From: Albidovulum sp. bin36
GTDB lineage: Bacteria; Pseudomonadota; Alphaproteobacteria; Rhodobacterales; Rhodobacteraceae
Reading direction: 5' to 3'
Length of the DNA: 54,940 nt
NCBI GenBank assembly: GCA_002238565.1
Contig: MPMP01000025.1
Location: forward strand, 1-54,940
A program made the position numbers and the translations under genes. The notes below the pieces were generated by a model. It did no database searches. It saw nothing but the letters and a program-made list of their open reading frames with translations, and was not told where the DNA came from. Shown here in pieces: positions 43,945 to 52,241 of the stretch. Position 1 is the stretch's first letter. Each line of letters begins with the position of its first letter.

Positions 43945-45924
43945 TTAGCCGAGGTGTCGCTTGATCCGCTCAAGCACTGCGTCCAATTCTTCGGGTGGCG
44001 ATTTTAGATCCTTCCTCTTGATGCGGCTCATTGCCGTGAGATGCGCGGACGGCTTGCTCTTAGACAGGAAGACATAAGGATACCAACGAAATAGATCATT
44101 CCAAATTTCGTCGTAGTAGTCGGGGTGGCCAGTTTTCTTAAGCGTAGTCTTCTTTCGCTTGAGAGCAACTTTTGCGGAATTTCCGGGTCCGTGGCCACCA
44201 GGAGTGGGCTGCGCATAGGCCTCATGAAAATTCCAAAGCATCGAAAAATCGATGTCGATCGGTTCGGAGAAGAAGACGTCGCGTTCTCTGAGCGTTTCCA
44301 GCCAGTACGTGCCTAGGGTCTTATCGGCCTTGCCGTCGTACTCGACGTCGATGTCCTCGTCTGATAGCGCATCGATGTCGTCAGGATCGATCTTTCCGCT
44401 CGCAACATGCTTGCAGTCATCAAACCCGACCCCGAACGCCAACAGATTCTCGACGATGCTACGGATCGCGGCAGCGCCGCCATGCTGTCGGCCGTAATCA
44501 AGATCGAGCAAGGTGATGTGTGGGATCGACAGACCTCTGAGCAACGTCCAGAAGTGCTCGACATGGCGCCCTCCGAGCGGAACAATCGGACAAAAAGCCT
44601 TGTCGAGATGAAGGTCGCGCGCACTTGCAAGCCTCGGCAATACGATCTGCTCGGAGTCACCTTCAGCAAGTACGACGAGTTTCGCGAAATAGAGCTCCGG
44701 ATATGCCCGCACGGCTTGTCGAATATATTTGCCAGCCTCTTCGATCGCCGGCGGCAGGGTGAGAGCTCTGATCGTGCTGTGTCCGGTTTCGGCGTCGAGG
44801 CGGCAATATCGAAGCGATTCCGGCTTTACTCGGGAAAGGATCGATGCGCTGTGGCTAGACAGCATGACTTGCGCCGTATCCATCTCAGCAACGTCCTCGC
44901 AAAGGTCCATGACACGGGACAGGAAGAATGGCGAGAGCGAATTCTCCGGTTCCTCGATCAGAAGCAGCGTCAGCGGAACATTCTTGAGGTGCGTGGCCTC
45001 AAAGGGCGATTTGTCATCACCTAGGGCCTGTGCGTCCTGTTCGATCTCCAACAGAGCTGCCGTCAGTGCGATCTGGAACAGAGATTTCTGTCCATCACTT
45101 AGTCGTTCGGGCGGACGATCTGCGCCGGACGCATTCGGCGAAAACCTAACGTCTGAATGTCGAATAATCGCCTCAAAGCGATTTTCTGTGAGTTTCAGAA
45201 TCGGTTGGGAATGTGTCCCCGCTTCGTTGACCTGCTGCCATCGATGGGACAGGCGTTTACTGATGAATTTTATTGGACGTTCTTTTCGAAAGACGTTCTG
45301 CAGGGTTTCTGCGTGTTCTTCAGTCTTCTCTTGCAGCGCCTCGGACCAGCGGGCGGCGCGCCAAAGGCGTCCCCGGAGTAGCGCCTTGACCTGAGAGACT
45401 GAGCCGCGATTGGCTGGCACATAGACAACCTGGATTGCAGACCGTTGAGCCGCAGTCAGCGGCTTGCAAGCTTCCCACTCATATTCGTCGTCCGTTCGCG
45501 TGATCCACCGAATGCTGGACTCGACAACGCCGTCCGGCGTCCCGTCGTCGATCCAAACGGCTTTCAAAATAACCCTTGCCTTAAGCGGATCATCGGGTCC
45601 GCTAGCTGACATCTGCGTCCAGAACTCAGCAACAGCAGCGCCAGCCTCATCATTGTCAAGTTCTGGGAAAGAGAAGATCGCCTCGATATGAAGTTCGCAC
45701 TCGTTCGCAACATCGTCAGCGTCGACAGGGAGGTGGAAATCGGATTTTTCGATCTTCCGAGCCGAGCCGCCAAGTCCGAACATCCGGTTGAGTGCTTGAA
45801 AGACAGCGGTTTTCCCTGAGCCATTTGCGCCAATCAGCGTTGTCACCGGATCGATCATATCTAGCGCAATTCCCTCGGAGCCAAAGCACTGGAAATTCTT
45901 GATGATCAGTGTGTCGAGTTGCAT
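43945..45924 (-). CDS. OLD-family ATPase-nuclease with TOPRIM domain (GajA-like)
   Basis: 659 residues. The N-terminal ABC-type ATPase has Walker A GANGSGKTA (32-40), signature LSDGQKSLF, Walker B LTLLLIEEPENSLSP and switch SSHSASIL. The C-terminal TOPRIM nuclease begins at LVVLAEGDSEQIVLPRL (catalytic Glu) and continues with HITLLDLDYGRQHGG (DxD). This is the class 2 OLD layout. Together with the adjacent helicase it forms a candidate anti-phage system of Gabija type. It is longer than usual GajA, with an acidic insert between the DxD and the C-terminal helices (GKIDPDDIDALSDEDIDVEYDG). AAGGA lies 10 bases before the ATG. Confidence 0.9.
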   Translation of the reverse strand: MQLDTLIIKNFQCFGSEGIALDMIDPVTTLIGANGSGKTAVFQALNRMFGLGGSARKIEKSDFHLPVDADDVANECELHIEAIFSFPELDNDEAGAAVAEFWTQMSASGPDDPLKARVILKAVWIDDGTPDGVVESSIRWITRTDDEYEWEACKPLTAAQRSAIQVVYVPANRGSVSQVKALLRGRLWRAARWSEALQEKTEEHAETLQNVFRKERPIKFISKRLSHRWQQVNEAGTHSQPILKLTENRFEAIIRHSDVRFSPNASGADRPPERLSDGQKSLFQIALTAALLEIEQDAQALGDDKSPFEATHLKNVPLTLLLIEEPENSLSPFFLSRVMDLCEDVAEMDTAQVMLSSHSASILSRVKPESLRYCRLDAETGHSTIRALTLPPAIEEAGKYIRQAVRAYPELYFAKLVVLAEGDSEQIVLPRLASARDLHLDKAFCPIVPLGGRHVEHFWTLLRGLSIPHITLLDLDYGRQHGGAAAIRSIVENLLAFGVGFDDCKHVASGKIDPDDIDALSDEDIDVEYDGKADKTLGTYWLETLRERDVFFSEPIDIDFSMLWNFHEAYAQPTPGGHGPGNSAKVALKRKKTTLKKTGHPDYYDEIWNDLFRWYPYVFLSKSKPSAHLTAMSRIKRKDLKSPPEELDAVLERIKRHLG

Positions 45925-45939
45925 GGTTCGAGTAGTCCT

Positions 45940-46071
45940 TCAGAGCGCTAGGGCGTGTTGCCGAGTCAGGTGTTGGCGCTTGATCTTGTTCGCGAATGTC
46001 TTGAGTTCTTCATGATATCCGAGTTCAGAAAGGATCTCCTGAATCATCCGGTCGCTATCGTCGATCTGCAT
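45940..46071 (-). CDS. Small ORF upstream of the OLD nuclease
   Basis: 43 residues starting MQIDDSDRMIQEILSELGYH, helical and charged, ending 15 bp before the OLD gene. The frame stays open for about 25 further codons upstream without an ATG, and its composition there (ARSAEFSIRLWKWRV) looks protein-like. It may therefore be the tail of a decayed larger gene rather than a short one. No family recognised. Confidence 0.4.
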   Translation of the reverse strand: MQIDDSDRMIQEILSELGYHEELKTFANKIKRQHLTRQHALAL

Positions 46072-46457
46072 CACACGCCACTTCCATAATCGTATGCTAA
46101 ATTCCGCGCTACGTGCCGGGTTAGCTATATTAAACTTGCCTGTACGCTAGTACCATATCCCCCGTTCCACTCGGAAGTGCGACACCAGAGGCAGTGGGTT
46201 TCTGTGTTCTTAGCACAGGATGTTGCATGCCGGCCAGATGGCGGCGACAGTCCCGGTTGTGAAACTTAGGAGCCCGCCTAGCCAAAGGGCTACCACCACC
46301 TGACCCAAGAAGAACGGTGCCAGATTTGCGCGCTGAGGAAAGGTGGCCCCAAACCAACAAAGGAACCGAATCCGCCATAGGGAATTCCATTTCGCCCAAT
46401 ATCACGGTTAGTGTCGGCGTCTAAGCCGTCACTAACCGTGATATTTGATCCCCAAAG
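46072..46457. other. Intergenic region between the OLD and restriction operons
   Basis: No gene supported. It holds the probable promoter of the OLD-UvrD operon (not resolved) and a long perfect hairpin at 46398-46445. Confidence 0.5.
46398..46445. repeat. Long perfect hairpin after the restriction operon
   Basis: AATATCACGGTTAGTG (46398-46413) pairs perfectly with CACTAACCGTGATATT (46430-46445). Inside, after one T-T mismatch, CGGC pairs with GCCG around a GTCTAA loop. This makes a 20-pair stem 12 bp downstream of the endonuclease stop. No T-run follows on either strand, so it may act as an RNA-stabilising end, a rho-independent-like barrier, or a DNA-level site. Confidence 0.75.
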
Positions 46458-47210
46458 TTAGCGCAATAGATCGAATTTGGGTGACGTTGGGAAGAGTGCA
46501 TCCACGTTCCGTGGCTTGATCTTGAATAGAGGCCCCTTTTCTACAATTCTCCCGCGGCGATTGCAGATTAGGTGATCAACAGTCACTGTTCCGATCTCTA
46601 GCAACCAAGCAATTTCATTGCTGCGTGGTGCGGACGTGAACGTCACGTACCGGAAGTGAAAGTGTTCTATCTCGCCCTCGTTACTTGGTACTGCGACAAC
46701 CCATGCTGATCTTGGCTGTCGTTCAATCAAACGACGCTCAAGGTCGGAAATTCTCCAGGCAACAATATCACATGAGCCAGCATCAGGTAATGCCTGCTTC
46801 TCGAGAAGGTATCCCGTCGCTCTATCCACCTCCAAATACAATCCTTGGCTGTTTGGATGGCTTGACTTGACGGTACAGTTAAGTCGGTGCTCACCATCTC
46901 GAAAATAGCCACAGAGGTCGAGAATTTCTTTGGTGCTTTTGCAGGCGCTAATGTTCCAGTCTGGTACCTTTGCGAAGAGGTTGACGCGGTTAAGGTCCTT
47001 TGCCTTGCAGCCTCGGCGAGCGGATATCACGATTCCTTCACTGCTTGCCTTCGAGAGAGAGGTCATTGGAATGTCAAGGTAATGAAGCAAGGTCTTTCCT
47101 ACTGCAGCATCACCGTGACCTATCGCTGGAATAGGTCCCATGCTTGCCAGTAATCTGAGCTTGTCGAGCAAATTTTGAGCGTCCGGGCCAAGTGTCCGCG
47201 AATGGTCCAT
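46458..47210 (-). CDS. MvaI/BcnI-family restriction endonuclease
   Basis: 250 residues. It matches the MvaI/BcnI family layout of monomeric MutH-like enzymes: GHGDAAVGKTLLHYLDI, GIVISARRG, NRVNLFAKVPDWNIS, YFRDGEHRLNCTVKSSHPNSQGLYLEVD, and C-terminal TVDHLICN...EKGPLFKIKP. Characterised members nick each strand of short sequences such as CCWGG or CCSGG. The first base of its ATG is the last base of the helicase stop (TGATG), so the two are co-translated. The terminal position in an operon beginning with a C5 methyltransferase fits a restriction-modification role. Confidence 0.85.
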   Translation of the reverse strand: MDHSRTLGPDAQNLLDKLRLLASMGPIPAIGHGDAAVGKTLLHYLDIPMTSLSKASSEGIVISARRGCKAKDLNRVNLFAKVPDWNISACKSTKEILDLCGYFRDGEHRLNCTVKSSHPNSQGLYLEVDRATGYLLEKQALPDAGSCDIVAWRISDLERRLIERQPRSAWVVAVPSNEGEIEHFHFRYVTFTSAPRSNEIAWLLEIGTVTVDHLICNRRGRIVEKGPLFKIKPRNVDALFPTSPKFDLLR

Positions 47211-48877
47211 CAAAATTTTTCTCCGTCTGGAAATCGCAGGCGGGTTCCGTCATTCAAGTCCTCAAAAGCTGCAACATCGGCGAGGTATTTTCCGAAGAAC
47301 TCCGCTGGTTCATCGTTGTCAAACTTGACGATTGCACCGTCTTGATACCTAATGATCTCCACATCATAGTCTCTTTCACGGGCTTGACGATTAATCGAAA
47401 CGCCTGCGGCGACGCGACGAATGTCCGCGACGAAATCGAGGACCAAGACACGTTCCTTGGAATCGCTGACCCGCAATCCTCTGCCGAGTTGTTGCAGGAA
47501 GATGCGTCGACTGTGCGTCACGCGCATGAAGGCGACGACGTTGACATCCGGCACGTCGATACCCTCATTAAGCATTTCGATCGAGATCAGCAAATTTACT
47601 TCACCTCTTCGAAACGCGGTCAAATTCCTGAATCTCTGATCGCGCGGCAGTTCGCTGTGCATGAGAGCAGCTTTCATACCCTGAGCGGAGAAAAGTGGCC
47701 TAAGTCGCTCTGCATGTTCAATGGATCGACAAAAGGCCAGTGCGCGCGGATTAGGCAAATTGGTCGCTTTCTGGCAAATTTCCTGAACCATTGCCAAGTC
47801 CCGCTCTGGAACCAACAGCTTCTTATTGAGATTCTTGACCGTCAGGCCTTGCCGCGATGCCCTGGCAATTTCCTCCCAATCGATGCCGTCGGTCATCATC
47901 CTGTAGTCCACTTCTGCTAAGTAGCCCTGCCGCATGCCGTCAACGATATCCATCGTGAACACCGGATTGCCAAAGATCTCTGAAATGTCGCGTTCATCGC
48001 CACGCCAAGGTGTCGCGGTGAGGCCGACCAGAAAATTTGGTTCAAGGTGAGAGAGTAGCTTGCTGAAGCTCTCGGACGGTGCATGGTGCGCTTCATCGAC
48101 AACCACGAGACCGAACCTCCCCGCAAGGTCTTCGCCTTTTTCAATGGCAGCATTGACCGACTGCCATGTCGCGAAAACGACACCGCCCGGATATTGTGGT
48201 TTCTCGCCATCCGTCCAAAGGTGCGTTGAACACTCCTTTGGCAACTGCGGCCAACTCGAAAGATCAAGTTGTCGCACTAGTTCGCTCATATGCGCCAGAA
48301 CCAAGATTTCCTGGTCAGGATTGCGCCCAAATTCGTTGGCAATGAGCTGGTTGGCGACCATTGACTTTCCGAGGCCTGTTGCCATCAGGACAAGCGCGCG
48401 ACATTCGCCACTGCTTCGCTGGGCCTCAACAACCGAAACCGCTTGCTCCTGATAACCTCGCAACTCCCTTCGTGCCTTGGAAGATCCAGGAAGGTAATCG
48501 TAAAACCTCAGCAGGTAGTCGCCGTCCCAAGCGCGAATGTCGAAACCAATACCCTTTTGGGTGTTGATGAAATCGTGAGCGCTCGGGTTGAATCTCTGGT
48601 TCGTGGCTACAATCGCTGTGGTCGCGCCGTACCGGCTCAACGCCCGCAAAGCTTCCCTTGCACCTGCATCATCAACGCCACCGTGATTTCGAAACTTTGC
48701 TTGAAGGACCCATCTTTGACCATCCAAAGCACCTACGACGTCGGCACCGTGGTCACCTGCCCCCCCAACGAGTGCAACATCTACGAAACCGGTGTGTTGG
48801 ACAAGACGAGCTACCATACGTTCCAGCGCCTGCCACGGCCCAAAGGCGAGCCTTTCGACACTCACAAAGCCAGACAT
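47210..48877 (-). CDS. Superfamily 2 helicase with N-terminal Mrr-like nuclease domain
   Basis: 555 residues. The N-terminal ~120 residues form an Mrr-type endonuclease fold: LERMVARLVQHTGFVDVALVGG, DHGADVVGAL, then WVLQAKFRNHGG, giving the D...Q-x-K catalytic pattern. The rest is a DEAD/DEAH helicase: Walker A MATGLGKSMVA, motif II VVDEAHHAPS, motif III GLTATPWRG, motif VI FLQQLGRGLR. It starts directly after the MORC-like ATPase stop and overlaps the endonuclease start. It probably translocates on DNA for the restriction complex. Similar R-M-linked SF2 helicases are known with MutL/MORC ATPases. Confidence 0.88.
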   Translation of the reverse strand: MSGFVSVERLAFGPWQALERMVARLVQHTGFVDVALVGGAGDHGADVVGALDGQRWVLQAKFRNHGGVDDAGAREALRALSRYGATTAIVATNQRFNPSAHDFINTQKGIGFDIRAWDGDYLLRFYDYLPGSSKARRELRGYQEQAVSVVEAQRSSGECRALVLMATGLGKSMVANQLIANEFGRNPDQEILVLAHMSELVRQLDLSSWPQLPKECSTHLWTDGEKPQYPGGVVFATWQSVNAAIEKGEDLAGRFGLVVVDEAHHAPSESFSKLLSHLEPNFLVGLTATPWRGDERDISEIFGNPVFTMDIVDGMRQGYLAEVDYRMMTDGIDWEEIARASRQGLTVKNLNKKLLVPERDLAMVQEICQKATNLPNPRALAFCRSIEHAERLRPLFSAQGMKAALMHSELPRDQRFRNLTAFRRGEVNLLISIEMLNEGIDVPDVNVVAFMRVTHSRRIFLQQLGRGLRVSDSKERVLVLDFVADIRRVAAGVSINRQARERDYDVEIIRYQDGAIVKFDNDEPAEFFGKYLADVAAFEDLNDGTRLRFPDGEKF

Positions 48878-51202
48878 TTATGTCTTCCAGGATTCAAGCA
48901 ATTTGACCGAAGCCAGCGCTCTAGTGAAACGGAGGCGCCAATCAAGGCCCTTGTTCAAGGCTGTAGCCCCGCCCTCAGCCAACCAACACACATCCCTCAG
49001 GCCCTCGATCACCTGCGAAACCGAATCTTTTTTCTGCTCTTCGGCAAGTTGTGCGTAAGGTCTGTCGAAGAACGCTCCGTCCAATACTAGCCCGGGCCAA
49101 ATCCCAATTAACTCCGCGAGGTATTCGTCGGAAACGTGTGATGCAAATTCTCCATTTCGAACGAGATCTTCTGCTTGAGAAGGTGATAGGGACGCAGAAC
49201 TAAATGCCGAGCGGCGTATGTTCTCTAATTCATGATCGGATATTCTCTCGAGATCAATCGGTGCAGTTCGTGGAAGCACATCGTCGAAATGGTGTTTCAA
49301 ATCGTTCAATATGTTGGATGCTGCAATTGCCGCATCTTGAACGTTCCCAGCTTCGGTCGAAAAGTACTTTTCGCGCAGCATTCTACTGATCCGAGAGATC
49401 GGCATTTCCCTGGGTGACTTTGAGGACAAAATGAGGAAATAATGAGCGAGGTCGACGAGCAGGTAATCCAGCGGCGTAGTTACGCTGTCTTCAAAAAACT
49501 GAGCATCAGAGTTGTAGTCGAACTTAAATGTGAACCCGTTAGGCAAGATCCGAAATGGCTGGTCGTCAATATTTGACCTGTGACGGAATGCCGAAACCTT
49601 GATAACGATGTCTCCCAGAAGCTCAGGAAGCTCGTAGTCCCCTGAAAGTGACCTATCGATTTCGCCCCGCGAGGCAATTGTAACTCCGCTCTCTTCCGAT
49701 GCTTCTTCGCTGTCGCCAGAACCTTGTATGGTCGAAGTGTCCCCTGAATTGAGTTTCTTTGAACCACTAATTGGAAAATCACCTGCAAGTTCGGCGGCAC
49801 CACGTCCACCACCGCGCTTCGCTCTCTCCGCTTGCAGGACCAGTTCATACCATTTGTCGTCGTCTTGGTAGTCAGGATCACCTTCGTAAAACTTGTCCAC
49901 GTATTCCTTGACAAGTCCGGTATTGAGACCCCTGCCTTCAGCATTCCCGGGAACCAGAGCAGCGAGCCCAGCCGTGCTCTTCCTGTAGGCGGAGAACAGC
50001 CGTGCCAGCGGGCTACCATTTTTTTGGAGTCCCATGCGCGCCGCGATCTGCGGCTGCAGAGGCGAAGTTCCACGGACAAGCTCCACGACCTTTTTCCATT
50101 CTGGATCAAGTTTGTCGAACGAGTCCTTTTGGTGCGAGACCCGAACAAAGTCGATTTCGAGTTCCCCAACGATCCTTCCTCCCCAATGTATCGCATCGAT
50201 CGGGTATTCGTGTAGAGGGTCTCCATCTGCACCGAGATATCTGAACAAGGACTTGTCCAACTCTTCAATTACCCGACCGTTCCGTATCAGGTCGATTCCG
50301 AATTTCTCCTTGTCGAAATAACGTTGAATGCCAATCCAGCCTTTCAGCCTTCTGGAACGCTTGACTACGTGCTCATCGTGCCCACATGCCGAACAAGTTT
50401 TCTCGTCTTCCAAGAGCCAGACCCAACAGGTCGAGCAAAATGTCCGGGAATCAAGTGACTCGTCGATCTCGATGCGCGCAGGCACTCTCCCAAACGCCTT
50501 TGTGTCAACAGAGCGCGTCTTGCTCCACACACAGTGCTTCACTGGTCTTACGATGTCGCCCCCGTAGTTCAGCTTGATATCGAGTCTCTGCATGACGCGC
50601 CCGTAAACCTTCCCCAAGCGATCGCGCGTCTTTCTCTTGCCTATGCCCCAAATCAATGGCCGAACCCGGTCAGACTCTAATCGCGAAATCCTGATTTCAG
50701 TGCCATGAGCTCCGTCCTCAATCTCCTTTTCCGACTTAGCACGTCTTTCAACCGGAGCAGTGAAAGTCTTTTGCTTTTCCAACTGGCCAAAATCGATTAT
50801 GAGACCCGTCCAGTCTGGATCGTCCTGACGGGTTGTCCAGACCTCGGTGCGCCTCCCCATTCGCGCTGTGGAAATGTTGAATCCCATGCCAAACAGGCCC
50901 ATCTTCTCCACTGGGTCATTTCCGGAGTAACCTGCCCTAACTGCTTCCTGAAGAGTTTCGAGAGACATGCCCATCCCGTTGTCGAGAACGGAAATCTCTC
51001 CGGTTCCATCCTTCAACTCGTTGTCATTTGGCAGCCTGATCCAAATTCTGGGATCAGTTGCTGGCGTTTCTCCGCGGTCCTGATCAATGAATGCATCGAT
51101 GGAGTTATCAACGAGTTCCGCAAGACACTGCCACGGTGCGAAGTCGATTTGCCCAAGCATCCGAAGGACTCTCGGGGATGGGGTGATGTCTACAGAAGGC
51201 AT
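48878..51202 (-). CDS. GHKL (MORC/MutL-like) ATPase of a restriction system
   Basis: 774 residues. The N-terminal GHKL ATPase has the N box CLAELVDNSIDAFID, the G1 box ISVLDNGMGMS and the G2 box KMGLFGMGFNISTA. A transducer-like domain follows with a zinc ribbon inside (FCSTCWVWLL...CSACGHD, two CxxC pairs near residues 258-276), then a long region of unknown fold. Prokaryotic MORC-like ATPases of this type are known next to C5 methyltransferases, SF2 helicases and restriction nucleases, and are thought to be the source of eukaryotic MORC proteins. ATP-driven dimerisation could clamp target DNA. Stop and helicase start are adjacent. It lies 104 bp after the glycosylase gene. Confidence 0.88.
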   Translation of the reverse strand: MPSVDITPSPRVLRMLGQIDFAPWQCLAELVDNSIDAFIDQDRGETPATDPRIWIRLPNDNELKDGTGEISVLDNGMGMSLETLQEAVRAGYSGNDPVEKMGLFGMGFNISTARMGRRTEVWTTRQDDPDWTGLIIDFGQLEKQKTFTAPVERRAKSEKEIEDGAHGTEIRISRLESDRVRPLIWGIGKRKTRDRLGKVYGRVMQRLDIKLNYGGDIVRPVKHCVWSKTRSVDTKAFGRVPARIEIDESLDSRTFCSTCWVWLLEDEKTCSACGHDEHVVKRSRRLKGWIGIQRYFDKEKFGIDLIRNGRVIEELDKSLFRYLGADGDPLHEYPIDAIHWGGRIVGELEIDFVRVSHQKDSFDKLDPEWKKVVELVRGTSPLQPQIAARMGLQKNGSPLARLFSAYRKSTAGLAALVPGNAEGRGLNTGLVKEYVDKFYEGDPDYQDDDKWYELVLQAERAKRGGGRGAAELAGDFPISGSKKLNSGDTSTIQGSGDSEEASEESGVTIASRGEIDRSLSGDYELPELLGDIVIKVSAFRHRSNIDDQPFRILPNGFTFKFDYNSDAQFFEDSVTTPLDYLLVDLAHYFLILSSKSPREMPISRISRMLREKYFSTEAGNVQDAAIAASNILNDLKHHFDDVLPRTAPIDLERISDHELENIRRSAFSSASLSPSQAEDLVRNGEFASHVSDEYLAELIGIWPGLVLDGAFFDRPYAQLAEEQKKDSVSQVIEGLRDVCWLAEGGATALNKGLDWRLRFTRALASVKLLESWKT

Positions 51203-51306
51203 ATTCGTTTCCTCGGGTGATGATAGTAATTCATTGCGTCATGACGATCAGAGATGCGAAGACAGAGCGTCCATGTTCACATTAACAGAACGTGCACACC
51301 GCCTCG

Positions 51307-52038
51307 CTAGGGCAGGGCGTTGCCCTGTTCAGACTCAAACAAGATGCCTGACTGTATTTCAATCCCCTTTGAGCGGCAGCGAATGCAGATGGGACAGGTA
51401 GTGCATCTTGGGCTTCTCGCCAAGCAGATCTTGCTTCCGAAATCAAGGGCCGCCCAGTTCACTTCGATTGTTCGGTCATCTTTGACAAGCCAATGTGCTG
51501 CTGCTTGGAGCCAGGGATCATGTCGAATGTCAGCCATCCGGCGTGGGCGCACAAATCGCTCAATGACGCGCGCCATGTTTACATCAAGAAGAGGTCGGGG
51601 CTCGCCAAATTGGAACAAGAGAATTGCGTTCCCTATGTACTGGCCTACCGCCGGGATCTTTGCAAGTTCCCTCATGTCATCTGGAAAGCGACCATCATGC
51701 GCGGCGGCGTACTTGGCCATGGCACGCACGGCGCGTGCACGGCGTTTCCATAGACCAATCGGCTTGAAATGGTCCTCCAACTCTTCGATGGACGCTGACG
51801 CGATATGAGACCAAGACGTAAAGCGATCAAAGAAGGGGTGATAAACTCCAGCCACGGTTTCGGCACGCGTCCGCTGCAAGAGAACCTCAACGCATATTCT
51901 TTCGAAGGTGCTGGCAGTCGGTGCACGCCACGGAAAGTCTCTGCCATTCTGGGTAAACCAGGAAAGCAAATTTCTCCGAAGTCGCGTAAGTTTCACTTTT
52001 TGACTTCTCGTAAGGGGATCGAGATTACGCGAGTACAT
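51307..52038 (-). CDS. HhH-GPD DNA glycosylase, MIG-type (T:G mismatch)
   Basis: 243 residues. HhH-GPD fold with VEVLLQRTRAETVAGVYHPFF, hairpin IPAVGQYIGNAIL, the conserved Asp in PLLDVNMARVIERF, and a C-terminal Fe-S loop (C-x6-C-x2-C-x5-C, CLARSPRCTTCPICIRC). At the residue distinguishing family members (Lys in Nth, Ser in MutY) it has Tyr (GQYIG), as in MIG thymine glycosylase. It would remove T from T:G mismatches created by deamination of 5-methylcytosine, playing the role of Vsr beside the C5 methyltransferase. The start overlaps the small upstream gene by 14 bases. Confidence 0.87.
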   Translation of the reverse strand: MYSRNLDPLTRSQKVKLTRLRRNLLSWFTQNGRDFPWRAPTASTFERICVEVLLQRTRAETVAGVYHPFFDRFTSWSHIASASIEELEDHFKPIGLWKRRARAVRAMAKYAAAHDGRFPDDMRELAKIPAVGQYIGNAILLFQFGEPRPLLDVNMARVIERFVRPRRMADIRHDPWLQAAAHWLVKDDRTIEVNWAALDFGSKICLARSPRCTTCPICIRCRSKGIEIQSGILFESEQGNALP

Positions 52039-52237
52039 AGGTTTTTCTGGGAAGGAATAATAGATTCGCTAAACTTACCCCGATCTTGAATGACAGTCCA
52101 CATTCGTGCGCTCGTCCTGATAGCATGCGCCCTATTTTATGATCCATCTTGATTTCGCCTGACACGATTAGGACATCGAACTGGGAGGTGAATTGCCTGC
52201 GTATATCGACCACGTCCTTGCAATTGCAGAATGGCAT
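52025..52237 (-). CDS. Small protein between methyltransferase and glycosylase
   Basis: 70 residues (begins MPFCNCKDVVDIRRQFTSQF, ends LFLPRKTYVLA). A ribosome-site-like AAGAGG is followed by ATG four bases after the methyltransferase stop, and its end overlaps the glycosylase start, so it is embedded in the operon and likely translated. Two cysteines near the N-terminus; no family recognised. It could also be a coupling leader for the glycosylase. Confidence 0.55.
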   Translation of the reverse strand: MPFCNCKDVVDIRRQFTSQFDVLIVSGEIKMDHKIGRMLSGRAHECGLSFKIGVSLANLLFLPRKTYVLA

Positions 52238-52241
52238 TTCT

